Part shown: positions 28,367 through 38,668 of the stretch, in pieces
Position numbering within the stretch: position 1 is the first letter of the stretch
How the letters are laid out: each line of letters starts with the position of its first letter
Source of the DNA: Stentor coeruleus
Lineage: Eukaryota > Ciliophora > Heterotrichea > Heterotrichida > Stentoridae
DNA: 64,000 nt
Assembly: GCA_001970955.1 (NCBI GenBank)
Contig: MPUH01000188.1
Location: 22,991 to 86,990, forward strand
Direction of reading: 5' to 3'
Made by a program: the position numbers and the translations under genes
Notes under the pieces: model-generated
What the model was told of the DNA's origin: nothing
Seen by the model: the letters and a program-made list of their open reading frames with translations, nothing else
The model's database searches: none

Positions 28367-29482
28367 TTAATAATGACTATAATCAAAAGAGATCCCATGA
28401 TGATAATCACTTATATCATGATCAATTTTATCAAAATACACCGGCGCTCCTGGCATATCATCTTCACTTTCAATAGACGAAGAGCTACTCTCAGAACTTT
28501 CCGAAGCTGGTTCAGGTTGTTTCTTAGTATTTTGTATCAAAACTTCATTTTTTCCTATATCATTTTGCCCTTTTCTCAATGGTTTATTTGTTTGTTTTAT
28601 CTGCAGACATTGTTTTATATACTTTTCTAAATCCCTACACACTTTATTTGGTAAATTTTCAAGGTCAAATTCTAATTCATCACCTTGTATATTCATACAA
28701 CCTTTAACTATTTTTAATACCCCACTTAGATATTTAGGATCTAATTTTTTCAAACTTTGGACTAATTGTTTTTTTTCTATACTAGTCATTTTTTTATCTT
28801 TTAAAAGCATGATTTGAGGGTTTTTATTTTGTGAGTCTTTGATATCTTGTGTTAGGCTATCGATTTTTTGAGTTAATTCTTGGATGATGTTGTCGTTGAA
28901 TATAAAAGCTTCGAGATCTTGGAACGAGGATTCAAAGAATGAATTGAATTCGAAGGTCTCTAGGAATAACTTGGTGTTTTGGGAATTGGTTTGGAAGCTA
29001 TTAGATATCATAGTCCTGATGTCTTTACCTAGGTGATATGCACTTAAATATCCTCCAGAAATTAATTTGTTTTCCACTATATTCAAGTCCACAAGTTCTT
29101 CTATAGGGTCAAAGTTTTTATGCATAGTCTCTGTATTCCAAAATATTTTGCTTAAAGGGCTTCGTTTAAGGTTTTGTAAGAACTTGTAGCACTTTTTAAA
29201 CCCTTCGCTTTGTCCGTTAAGAAATTCAGGTTCTTTTTCTCGAGTTACTCTTTTTTCCGGCAAATTTGCAGCTTGAATTACCTCTATTTCTGACCTACGC
29301 TATATTTGCTTTACAGTTCTCGATATTTTTTGCTCTAAAAACTCCATTCTGATCCTCCCTGGTAAAAGACTATTGATAACTTGTGCTTGCCTTGCACTAA
29401 ACTCCATATTGCCTTCAAGTTGATTTTTACTTTTGGCACTCTTAAAAATTTCTTTAGTCGAATCTTTCATAATTATTACCAT
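28367..29482 (-). CDS. Bromodomain plus NET domain protein (BET type)
   Basis: A 366-residue chromatin reader in two exons (29315-29482, 28367-29299). Residues about 80-170 resemble a single bromodomain: CYKFLQNLKRSPLSKIFW (helix Z, ZA start), VDLNIVENKL (helix A) and IRTMISNSFQTNSQNTKLF, where the Asn after FQT aligns with the acetyl-lysine-binding Asn. Residues about 225-290 resemble the extraterminal NET domain: MTSIEKKQLVQSLKKLDP, then DELEFDLENLPNKVCRDLEK. A Ser/Glu-rich acidic tail follows. Bromodomain followed by NET is the BET/plant-GTE layout. The ZA loop is divergent, so acetyl-lysine binding is likely but unproven. The start at 29482 could instead be the ATG at 29470. Confidence 0.82.
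29300..29314 (-). other. 15-nt intron of the BET-type gene
   Basis: Minus strand GTAAAGCAAATATAG, phase 0, after codon 56. Read through, it stops at its own TAG; removal joins the two open segments in frame. Confidence 0.9.
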
Positions 29483-30260
29483 AAAATGGTTTTTAAGAGC
29501 TTTTTTATGTTTTTATATGAGATATTATGAGATTTACCATTCCTGTGATAATAAAATTAGTTTAACTTTTTGATATGAGATTAGGAGAAATTGACGAGTT
29601 TATAGGGAAAGTTGTTGTTGGAAAGCTTTTGGAGGGAAGGTTTTTTAATGTGGTTTTTGATAGAATTTTGATGTTTTTAAAAAGTTTATGGGGAGAAGGA
29701 AAATGGAATTGGGTTGAGGGGATGGGTTTTGGGAAGGTTTTATATTGGAGGAGGTTGTGATTGAAAGAATATATAATAAGTTTTTAAGAGGTGTGATTAG
29801 ATGTAAATTGGAAATAGAAATTGAAAGGATACTGTAATATATGTAAATTCTTTAAATATACTTGACAAGCATATATACTAACATGAAAAAATATATTTTT
29901 CGTATACTGCTTTAATTCTATAAAAATTTTTTAATACCATATGATATTCTTGATATTTTTATCAAATCTCTAACACAGTTTTCAATATTACTACCATCTT
30001 TCATAATAATTCTTATATTCTTCATATGGCTATTCGGTTTAATCTTTTCTCAATAAGCCTCCTCTTCATATATTTAATTTCTAATTTCCATCCTTTATTT
30101 ATCTAGCATTAATCAAATCAAATACATAAATTTTAATACTTATAGTAAAAATAATTTCTTAACTCCTTTCATCAAATTATTAAACTTTTTCAAACTAGAA
30201 TTATCCTTATAACACTTGGCAAAAAAAAAATTTATATAGAAATAGTGTATATATAAAAAG
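29483..30260. other. Intergenic region upstream of the BET-type gene
   Basis: AT-rich. A 61-codon G-rich open stretch on + (29575-29760) was judged not to be a gene. From about 29880 to 30230 the + strand has C but little G, as expected downstream of a minus-strand transcript. Confidence 0.55.
30255..30259 (-). terminator. RNA polymerase III terminator of the tRNA gene
   Basis: Five T on the minus strand, one base beyond the tRNA 3' end, as expected for Pol III. Confidence 0.75.
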
Positions 30261-30333
30261 CAGCCACGATGGGATTTGAACCCACAACCCCCAGATTAGA
30301 AGTCTGGTGCGCTATCCGTTGCGCCACGAGGCT
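30261..30333 (-). tRNA. tRNA-Arg (anticodon UCU)
   Basis: A 73-base cloverleaf on the minus strand without an intron. The D stem is GCGC/GCGC with GG in the loop. The anticodon stem CCAGA/TCTGG encloses CTTCTAA, so the anticodon is UCU and reads AGA, the commonest Arg codon in these AT-rich genes. The T arm GTGGG-TTCAAAT-CCCAT is standard, the discriminator is G, and CCA is not encoded. The acceptor stem pairs at six of seven positions, with a U-U mismatch at the fifth pair. Confidence 0.95.
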
Positions 30334-31129
30334 TATATGAGATTTCTTAAACAAGTATAAATAGTAATTTTAAATCATGAGCTTTTTAGTGTATAAAAAG
30401 TATGAAGTTTATAGTGATTATGTTTTGTATATTAGGAAATATGATTTTTGTATACAGAAATTGTATAGATTAAGTATTCATGACATATAATAAAAGGTTT
30501 TTAAATTGTGAATTATATAGGAAGATAGGGTTGTATTGAGGTTTTTATATCAAATGATTTTTTGTGAATATAGTAAAGTAGTAAATTATAATAAATATTG
30601 TGATTTTAATATGGAATAATATGTTATTTACATCATTACTATCATTGTTATTATTTCTATAGATTTTAATTTATAAGTCTAATAAAGTTGTAATTATATA
30701 ACATTTTAAGTTAGATAAGGTTTTTTTTAATGATGGTGTTTTAGATGTGATGATATTAGTATAGAATTTATATAAAAGATATTGAGTTTTTATAATATGA
30801 ATTTTAGTTTAAAGTTTATATGAGAAAATATATTTATGAATAAAGACTGAAGGATGCTTTTAGTGATTACATTAATGGATAAGTTTAGTTTATAATACTT
30901 AATTATATTATTATTTATAAAGTGGATATGTTAAATTATACAATTTGGTATTTGAATCCTTACTAACTATACTATCTAATATTTGAATCTTTTAATAACT
31001 AGTCCCCTTTATTAGTTTTTTACATATTTTATTTTAACATAACATAAGTTCCTTAACCCCAAAAAAAAATAATACACATAAACTCTATATAATTTCTGAT
31101 CCCTTCTGTATTATAAATAATAAGTCTTA
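30334..31129. other. AT-rich intergenic region
   Basis: No gene seen. Up to about 30950 the + strand carries G and little C. From there to the WD40 start it is C-containing and nearly G-free. Confidence 0.6.
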
Positions 31130-33046
31130 ATGTCATCCCAGTTCCCATGCAAAATTCCTTTCTATCTTATTGATTCATCAATAAACAACCCATCTAAAAC
31201 CAACCTCTCATGGCTTTCTACAGCATATCAAACATATGCCTTAGCCCCAGAATTAAATCTTATAAAATTAGGTCTTAATACAGGTACATACAATTCAACT
31301 ATATCAAGGATTCAATTATCTTCTAAAGGTACTTATCTATATTTGCTAACAGATAACAATAAAATGATAAGAATTTTAACATACCCAGAGCTTAAAACAG
31401 TATCTATATTAGGTGGGCTTATTACAATAAAGCATTTTCAAATAACATACAATGAGAAATTCTTAGTATTTTCCACATCAGCCGTGCTTAGTTTTTGGGA
31501 TTTTGATAACGAAAAATGCTATCAACTTGGGTATTGGATAATAAAAATCAGTTGTTTTTATGTTGCTAATGATAGTAAAACAATAGCTGTAGGGTTAATT
31601 AATGGGGATGTTTTACTTATGGATTTAATAGAAAAAAATCATAAAGGGAAGTATAAAAGTCACAATAGTCCTGTTAGGTGTATAAGTTTTTTTAATGATA
31701 ATCAATCTATGATAACTGCAGGTGGGGATATGGAAAATCCTTTAGATTGTTGTATTCGTATATGGGACATAATTGGAAAATCATTAAGAACTCTACTTTA
31801 TGGGCATATATTTGCCGTATACTCAATAGCTGTTAGTAAAAATGAAGATTTTTTTGTAACTTTATCCCAAGACTGCACAATAAGATTATGGGAATTACAA
31901 CCATCTTATAATAATCATGATGAAATAGTCACAAAAATTCAAATTGAAAATGGAGTCGAGACTATAATCCATGAAAATAATAATGAAAAACTACCTCAAA
32001 TAAAAAATATCAAAGCCCAACTAGAAAAAGTTTTCTCATCAAAAAAACAAAAAATTGAAGAAAATGAACTACTTGAATTGTATTCGAAAATACTAACCCC
32101 AAGTCAATATCAAATATCATTCCATATCTTTCCAGGTAATCCATTTAGCGCATATTCTTTATTAAGCTATTCAGATATTATATTAAGCAATAATTCTCAA
32201 GACCTTATATTTAAAAACAACGCTATAGGGACAATAACAATCCTTTTATTACCATCTTTTTTCCCTCAGAAATATTCTAATTGTTTATCCCGTAGTCTTA
32301 GTTCTAATCTTTGTATAACAAAATCCCATACTATATTTTTTATTCAATATGGCTCAGAGTTATTTGAAGCATCTACAAATTGTTTTTCATTTGTAAAAAG
32401 GAATATAATTGATAGTCAATTTCAAGCTTTAAAATGTAGTTTTATTAAACCAAAATATTTTCTAACATATTTTAAAAATTTGATTACTGAAGAATATGGA
32501 TTTAGTGTGTGGAATGTTGAAAATATGAAATTTTTAGGTTTATATATATGTGGATATATACCTGTTAAAGATATTGCATTATGTGAAAAAAAAGATTTAA
32601 TTATTAGTGTTGATGAATCAGCTAAGGTTACTATGTGGGAAATTGGAAAAGTGGTTTTTTTTAAGCAATGGGTTGAGGAGAATAGTTTAGATAAGATTGC
32701 TATTAGTAGTGATGGGGAATATTGTGTTAGGTATAATTATTGTGGGGATATTTATGTTAGTGAGATTGAAAGGTTAAACAATTTGTGTATTATTCCAAAA
32801 CTCCAGTTGCAAAGGGGGTATATGATACTAGGAGCTTATGATTGTTATATTATTGAAAAAAACAGCAATTACAGTTTAATAATGTGGAATATAGATGAGT
32901 ATATAAAAACAAAACATTTAGAAAAACATTTTTGCGGAAGTTTAGTTAAAAAAATAATAGTTTTATGTTCAGAATACTACAGTTTTTTAGTGTTTAGAAC
33001 TATTAAGCAAAAAAATTATATTGAACTCCCTTTAGCTAAAATATAA
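31130..33046 (+). CDS. WD40 beta-propeller protein, tandem paralogue 1
   Basis: A 638-residue protein made largely of WD40 repeats, several degenerate. The best repeats are at about residues 150-270: SHNSPVRCISFFNDNQSMIT, followed by a Gly-Gly-Asp loop with an insertion (MENPLDCC), then IRIWDI, and GHIFAVYSIAV ending IRLWEL. Two seven-bladed propellers would fit the length, separated by a Lys/Glu-rich linker near residues 280-330. It has the same size, order and unusual insertion as the two following genes, so the three are tandem duplicates. No enzyme domain; a scaffold is assumed. Unlike the other two, it does not start with MG. Confidence 0.85.
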   Translation: MSSQFPCKIPFYLIDSSINNPSKTNLSWLSTAYQTYALAPELNLIKLGLNTGTYNSTISRIQLSSKGTYLYLLTDNNKMIRILTYPELKTVSILGGLITIKHFQITYNEKFLVFSTSAVLSFWDFDNEKCYQLGYWIIKISCFYVANDSKTIAVGLINGDVLLMDLIEKNHKGKYKSHNSPVRCISFFNDNQSMITAGGDMENPLDCCIRIWDIIGKSLRTLLYGHIFAVYSIAVSKNEDFFVTLSQDCTIRLWELQPSYNNHDEIVTKIQIENGVETIIHENNNEKLPQIKNIKAQLEKVFSSKKQKIEENELLELYSKILTPSQYQISFHIFPGNPFSAYSLLSYSDIILSNNSQDLIFKNNAIGTITILLLPSFFPQKYSNCLSRSLSSNLCITKSHTIFFIQYGSELFEASTNCFSFVKRNIIDSQFQALKCSFIKPKYFLTYFKNLITEEYGFSVWNVENMKFLGLYICGYIPVKDIALCEKKDLIISVDESAKVTMWEIGKVVFFKQWVEENSLDKIAISSDGEYCVRYNYCGDIYVSEIERLNNLCIIPKLQLQRGYMILGAYDCYIIEKNSNYSLIMWNIDEYIKTKHLEKHFCGSLVKKIIVLCSEYYSFLVFRTIKQKNYIELPLAKI

Positions 33047-33731
33047 AAATTTCACAAACTATTATACATTTAACCATTTTCAAATAACCATACACAGACA
33101 CTTTTATAGCTAATATTTTAAATCTATTTATATCATCTTAGAAGTTAAAATTGCCATAATATAATTTTATATTAGTAATTCTTAATTAATCCCTACTAAA
33201 GGATTATTATATCAATCAAATAATAAAAAAAAATATCACTTATTTTACCAATATCATCAATCACTGATTTCTAATATCAAAAAATTCACATATAAAATAT
33301 TTAGCATGTAAAAATTGTAACTTTTCAATACATTAATCTAATTATTACCAAAAAAACTTAACCCTTTTCCCTTAACCTCCAAAAAAAAATCACTATCATT
33401 TATCTTAAGCCAAAATCCATTCTAAAACTCCTTAGCTACACTTTCCATATCACTAATACATACAATTTTATCCTACCTCAAAAAAACCCCTTTATTTTAT
33501 CTCAAAAGCATATTAAAAAGCATTTATCCATTTTCTTAATGACAAATAAAATACAAAATCCTCCCTTTTTCCTCATTCCTCTTATTCTTTTTCCTCCAAT
33601 AATCCTTCATCCTAACCTCAAAAAACTAATCCTCTCAATAACTTTATCATTTCTAATAATTCCCATTTTATCTAATCCTCATCAATCTTTATCACACTTT
33701 ATCCTACTTAATTTTCCAATAATATATTTTA
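33047..33731. other. AT-rich intergenic region
   Basis: Between WD40 paralogues 1 and 2. C-containing and strongly G-depleted on the + strand along nearly its whole length. A 74-codon open stretch (33539-33763) is a by-product of that skew and overlaps the next start. Confidence 0.6.
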
Positions 33732-35777
33732 ATGGGATCAAAAATTACCACAACTATATCTGAAAAGTCCTCAGAAACCCTAAACCCAACAACAAACGAC
33801 TCTTTCGAACTTCCAACACTTCCAGATATTCCAGAACTCAATGAAATCCCTTCGTTACTCGTCCTTACCGAGCCGAACCCAGAAAAATCCTCTATAAATT
33901 TCAAAGAAAAAGTCTCTAGTCTCTTAAAAACTTATAAAAAATTCCCAGAAAAGACTATGATTCTACTTCAAAAGCATTTCAACTTACACTATTCATATTA
34001 TGGCAAAGATATAACAAAATTGGTTTTATCTGAAAACATGACAATCTTTGCAACTTTATCAAATGAGTGTCTGATAGATATTTTCTCATTTGAAGAAAAT
34101 AGAATAGTCTATATGATGAAAGAAACTATACAAATAAATGACTTTATTATAAGAAGTAATAGTGATTTACTTATATACTGTACATCAAATGGTGCTAAGG
34201 TTTGGAATTATAAATTAAATTCTTTACATGTAATATCAGCATTATATAAAAAGAATTTAAATAGTTTATCATTGAGTAATGATATGATTTATTTAGCTGT
34301 TGGGGGTTTTGAAGGGAATATTTATGTTCTTGATTTTATAGGGAAAAAACAAAAGATTGAGTTTTGTAGTCATAAAAGTCCGGTTTTTTCACTGGCATTT
34401 ACTAAGGATAATGAGTATTTGATATCAGCAGGTGGAGATGTTATAAAGAATTTTGACTGTTCTATAAGGGTATGGAATATAAATAGGCAATCTTTGATTA
34501 CGGTTTTAGTTGGTCATTCACTTACTGTGCATACAATCAGAATTAATCGGACGGAAAAATATTTTTTATCACTTTCTAAAGATGGAAGTGCTAGATTATG
34601 GGATTTAGAAAAAATTATTTCAAATAAAGATAATACTGAAAGTTTGGGAACTATGGTTGGAAAAAATGTTAAGGTTTATGATTATACTTCGGATCAGACA
34701 AATAATCTTGCTTTGCTCAAACAAAATATGCTAGCAAAAACTTTTGCTTTAAGAGGAGTTCCTGGGTCTTATTCATCAGGAGATAAAATTATGAAGCCTT
34801 TTTATACAGCTTTTGCTGCAGCTGTATTTGAAGAATGTAAAGAAGACACAGAAGTTTCTAGGCTTATTGTGGATGAAAATTATTTTGGGGAAAAACATAG
34901 GAATTGGGATCATTCTGTTTTTTTTGGAGAATTGAATATAGTTATGGTAAATTTTAAGGACTCAGTTATTGATTTCTATGAAATTCCAAGTTTGGAAAAG
35001 GTTAACAGTCTAGAAATGAAATCAAGTCCTGTTAAAAATGTGTTTTTATTCGATAACACAGAAGGAGTTTATATAGATAAGAATATGAGTATTCATCATA
35101 TTAATCTTATGAATCAAGATACAATGTCCCTTCCCCTCCCAGGAACTAGTATGATACTACAAAAAATAGGTATTGAAAAAAAAAGAGTCATTATAAGTTA
35201 TTTCCATGACAAAACTAAACTTTATTACACCACTTCTCTATGGGATTTAAAAAAACTAAAATACCTTGGACATGTCTTAGTAGGGTGTTCCCCAGTAGAA
35301 TTTGCCGTCTTATCTAAAAACTTAAAAATTTTGTGTATCGTAACAAGTGCTGGGTTTATAAAATTGTGGAGTTTAGAAAAAAATTTCCTAATTATGGATG
35401 TTAAAAATGAAGAAGACCATATAGAAAAAATTGGGTTTACTGATGATTCTAATTATTTAATCACATGCAAAAGAGCTAAAAATGATTATAAAATATCAGT
35501 TTGGAAAGCAAAAAGTTTTAAATTCATATCCTCTCATATAATATCTTTACAAGGTATAGAAAAAGCCCTTTTGTTAATTAAATCAGATGTATATTGGGTT
35601 GGTGTTAAGAAAAGAAAGGTGATTTTTATGAAAAACAAAATTGATAAGAAGAGGAAAAATTTATTAGCTGTTACGAAAGATAAAAAGTTTATAGTTTTAA
35701 CGTATTATGACAAGGTTAAGGTGATAAAATTAGCATCGAGTTTTAGTTTGATAGAACTCAATAGTTTAATAGAGTAG
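33732..35777 (+). CDS. WD40 beta-propeller protein, tandem paralogue 2
   Basis: A 681-residue WD40 protein closely organised like its neighbours. Clear repeats lie at about residues 200-300 (SHKSPVFSLAFTKDNEYLIS, with AGGDVIKNFDCSIRVWNI and then GHSLTVHTIRI ... SARLWDL). The insertion IKNFDCS within the repeat loop is shared with paralogues 1 and 3. It begins MGSKITT, which fits an N-myristoylation signal (Gly2, Thr6). Residues 15-70 are Pro/Ser/Glu-rich and probably disordered. A second set of weak repeats fills the C-terminal half. Function unknown; a membrane-tethered scaffold is one reading. Confidence 0.85.
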   Translation: MGSKITTTISEKSSETLNPTTNDSFELPTLPDIPELNEIPSLLVLTEPNPEKSSINFKEKVSSLLKTYKKFPEKTMILLQKHFNLHYSYYGKDITKLVLSENMTIFATLSNECLIDIFSFEENRIVYMMKETIQINDFIIRSNSDLLIYCTSNGAKVWNYKLNSLHVISALYKKNLNSLSLSNDMIYLAVGGFEGNIYVLDFIGKKQKIEFCSHKSPVFSLAFTKDNEYLISAGGDVIKNFDCSIRVWNINRQSLITVLVGHSLTVHTIRINRTEKYFLSLSKDGSARLWDLEKIISNKDNTESLGTMVGKNVKVYDYTSDQTNNLALLKQNMLAKTFALRGVPGSYSSGDKIMKPFYTAFAAAVFEECKEDTEVSRLIVDENYFGEKHRNWDHSVFFGELNIVMVNFKDSVIDFYEIPSLEKVNSLEMKSSPVKNVFLFDNTEGVYIDKNMSIHHINLMNQDTMSLPLPGTSMILQKIGIEKKRVIISYFHDKTKLYYTTSLWDLKKLKYLGHVLVGCSPVEFAVLSKNLKILCIVTSAGFIKLWSLEKNFLIMDVKNEEDHIEKIGFTDDSNYLITCKRAKNDYKISVWKAKSFKFISSHIISLQGIEKALLLIKSDVYWVGVKKRKVIFMKNKIDKKRKNLLAVTKDKKFIVLTYYDKVKVIKLASSFSLIELNSLIE

Positions 35778-36072
35778 TTGAATAGTAGTGATTGTTTTAA
35801 AGATTAGGTTTTATAGTTTTTGAGTTTATTATAAGGAGGATAAGATTGAAAGTACAACTTTTTTTATGGTAATGATGATTATGTATGGTAAATATGATAT
35901 TGATAGTATATCGAAATTTTTATTTATAATTTTGAGTTCTTCATTGATTTTTTTAATTAGTTTTTATACTTAGCATGTAGGAAAATAAGGTATAATTTAG
36001 TTTAGCATTTTGTTGATAAAATTATAACTTGGTAGTTTGACTTAAAATATGCATTGATTATATTTAAGTAGG

Positions 36073-38034
36073 ATGGGTAACAAGCATCCAGGCTCAAAAT
36101 ACTTAAATTTAGGTGCCAAATCAGATTTAACTTTACCGTTTATGGTCTCTTATCAATCTTATCCAAAAAATATTCTTCAAGAAACCTTTTCTGGAAAAGT
36201 CTCTTATGCCTTTTTCTCAGCTGAAAAAATGGACGATGTTCGTGAAGGTCTTCTAAGTCAATTCAATCTAGACTATGGATATTGTGGAAACTCAATCCAC
36301 CTTTTAAAACTTTCACAAGATAGCACATTGATAATGGCATTATCAAAATATTGGATTCGTATTCATTCTTATAAAGATAAAAACATTATAAAAGCTTTAA
36401 AAAGTAGAGCCCAAATAGAAAGTATAGAAATGACTTATGATAATCAATGGGTATTTTATATGACAAAAGAAGGAATCTATACATGGAACCAAATTACAAA
36501 TGAATGTATTTTTGTAGTAATTATTAATGATATCGAACTAAAATGCTTTTCTTTACAAAAAAAATATAAACTTTTAGCATTTGGATTAAATAACGGGAAA
36601 GTTTGTCTGTGGAATTTTTTTAAGAAAAAGTTTAAATGCGAGTTTTTAGGTCATAAAAGCTCGGTTTCATGTTTAGGATTTGCCAATGATAATTTTTTAG
36701 TATCAGGTGGAGGTTTTTTTAAAGATATTTTCGACCCAATTATCAGAATATGGGATATTAAAAAACGTAATCTTGTTTGTATACTTAAAGGACATGGATT
36801 AAGCATACTACAACTTACTTTTATAGAAGATGAAGATAAATTAATATCTTTATCAAATGACTATACAATAAGAATATGGGATATAAAAAAAGCTATAGAA
36901 TATGCTGATAAATTAGAATTAGGAAATGAAAATGAACTTAAAAGTAAGGATTATTCAAACTCAGATGAAGCTGTAAAACTTATAAATGATATCAAAGATT
37001 ATTATATGCCTAAAGAGGCACAGGAAATTTTATTAGTAAATTACCATAATCAATGCAAATCGTATCTATCGAAAATTATGTCGGATATGAAATCCCCTTA
37101 TGAAATTTCTTGCTTTTGTATCCCAAAACGAGATTGGAACTATTCAAAATCTAAATCAATGTATTTTATGATAGACAAATCAACCCAGACTCTATTTCTA
37201 AAAGAACCTTCAAAAAAAACTATCAGTTTATACAATTATAACACTTGGAAACTTCAAAGTAAAATCAAAAATATCAAAAATGAAGAAATCTCAAATCTTT
37301 GTTTAAATCTTCAAAACAGTAGTTTAATATACTCTTATCGAAGCGAATTCTTCTATGAAATTAACATAAAGACTAAATCTTGTGTTTTAACTCCAATACC
37401 TTCAAGTATTCTTAATCATGCATATTCATCTATTACAAGAGAATGTATTTTATTATCAATATTTTACTCTTTACCAGGTCCTATATTTTATTTTACTATA
37501 TGGGACTTATCAACTCAAAAATATATTGGGATATTTAAAAGCGGAACTTCAGAGATTAAATGTTTAGACATAAGCTTAGATAAGAAATCTTGCCTAGTTT
37601 CAACTGAAGATTTGAAAATAAGAATATGGGATATTGAGTCTAAGACGATAAAAGCAGTATTAGATGATGAAATTGGGGATCATACATTAGCACTTAGTAA
37701 TGATGGAAGATTTTGCTGTATGTTGGATAGAAGAACGTTTAGTGTGAGAGATATTATTAGCAAACAGGAATTATGTACTATTTATGAAATGCAACAATTG
37801 GGTGTTTATATGATACCCGAACCTAATTCTGGAAATAAATACCTAGTCAATCTCCATGAACAAGAAATTAATATGATACATTTAAACTGCGATGAAGTTA
37901 ACAAATATGATGCAAAAAGATTCACTATTAGTAATTCAAAAAAATATTTAGTTGCTGTATTCATGAAGACTCATTATTTCCATGTTGCAAGATTAAGAGT
38001 CTTACCAAAAGTAAGTTATTCAAGAATCATATAA
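36073..38034 (+). CDS. WD40 beta-propeller protein, tandem paralogue 3
   Basis: A 653-residue WD40 protein. The repeat region near residues 190-280 reads GHKSSVSCLGFANDNFLVSG, then a loop insertion FFKDIFDPI, then IRIWDIKKRNL, then GHGLSILQLTF ... TIRIWDIKK. Further repeats near residues 470-540 (IWDLSTQKYIGIF, KIRIWDIESK). The N terminus MGNKHPGSK has Gly2 but Pro at position 6, a weaker myristoylation candidate than paralogue 2. Same strand and order as its paralogues, spaced 685 and 295 nt apart. Confidence 0.85.
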   Translation: MGNKHPGSKYLNLGAKSDLTLPFMVSYQSYPKNILQETFSGKVSYAFFSAEKMDDVREGLLSQFNLDYGYCGNSIHLLKLSQDSTLIMALSKYWIRIHSYKDKNIIKALKSRAQIESIEMTYDNQWVFYMTKEGIYTWNQITNECIFVVIINDIELKCFSLQKKYKLLAFGLNNGKVCLWNFFKKKFKCEFLGHKSSVSCLGFANDNFLVSGGGFFKDIFDPIIRIWDIKKRNLVCILKGHGLSILQLTFIEDEDKLISLSNDYTIRIWDIKKAIEYADKLELGNENELKSKDYSNSDEAVKLINDIKDYYMPKEAQEILLVNYHNQCKSYLSKIMSDMKSPYEISCFCIPKRDWNYSKSKSMYFMIDKSTQTLFLKEPSKKTISLYNYNTWKLQSKIKNIKNEEISNLCLNLQNSSLIYSYRSEFFYEINIKTKSCVLTPIPSSILNHAYSSITRECILLSIFYSLPGPIFYFTIWDLSTQKYIGIFKSGTSEIKCLDISLDKKSCLVSTEDLKIRIWDIESKTIKAVLDDEIGDHTLALSNDGRFCCMLDRRTFSVRDIISKQELCTIYEMQQLGVYMIPEPNSGNKYLVNLHEQEINMIHLNCDEVNKYDAKRFTISNSKKYLVAVFMKTHYFHVARLRVLPKVSYSRII

Positions 38035-38668
38035 GACTATCTTTAATCTATTAGATTTTAAATCATAGTTTTTATTTTCATCCACTATATATATTCTACC
38101 AGGCAGCCTTTCCAGCATCAGTTACAATAACTGAGACTGGTCTTTATGATTACTATCAAAATTTGTTTTATAATTATAATCTTGATATTATTTTACTATG
38201 CAATTATAATCGATATCAATAAATTTATATGCTAATTTAGAAGGAATACTGTTCTAATTATGATACTGTGAACCATTTATAGTATTTCATCAATTCAATA
38301 ATTAGAGTTTCACATAAATATAAATGAAAGCTTAGGTCTCATAATAGTTAATAATTATAAATCAATATCAATATATCTTTTTGAATATATTTCGAAAGTG
38401 CCAATAATATCAAAACATAGAAGCTATTCTTCATACTTAATCTCAATAATACACCCAACAATCAAACTAATTTAAAAAATATTCCTTTTTCTGTTATAAA
38501 GCACAATCTCTTTCCAATTATTTAAAAAAACTTGAATAAATCTTTATTTTAAATACCTAATCTCTAAACAAAAACCTTAATATTTCCTTGACAATAAATC
38601 TAAAAATCTTGACTCCAAAACCTCATTCTTAAAATTCAATCAAATCTGAATTCTACTTTAAATAAACA
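38035..38668. other. AT-rich intergenic region
   Basis: Holds no convincing gene. A short open stretch from about 38095 to 38220 on + has a peptide-like composition but no recognisable domain or start. The right half is C-containing and G-poor, as before other plus-strand starts here. Confidence 0.5.

Noticed and set aside
29575-29760. 61-codon G-rich + frame upstream of the BET-type gene
   Set aside because: Short, Gly/Trp/Val-biased and explained by the local G-rich, C-poor strand skew; no domain.
33539-33763. 74-codon + frame before WD40 paralogue 2
   Set aside because: Composed of Pro/Leu/Ile from C- and T-rich, G-free DNA and overlaps the next gene start in another frame.
38095-38220. 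About 40 open codons on + after WD40 paralogue 3
   Set aside because: No start, no domain and no intron that would connect it to a neighbour.
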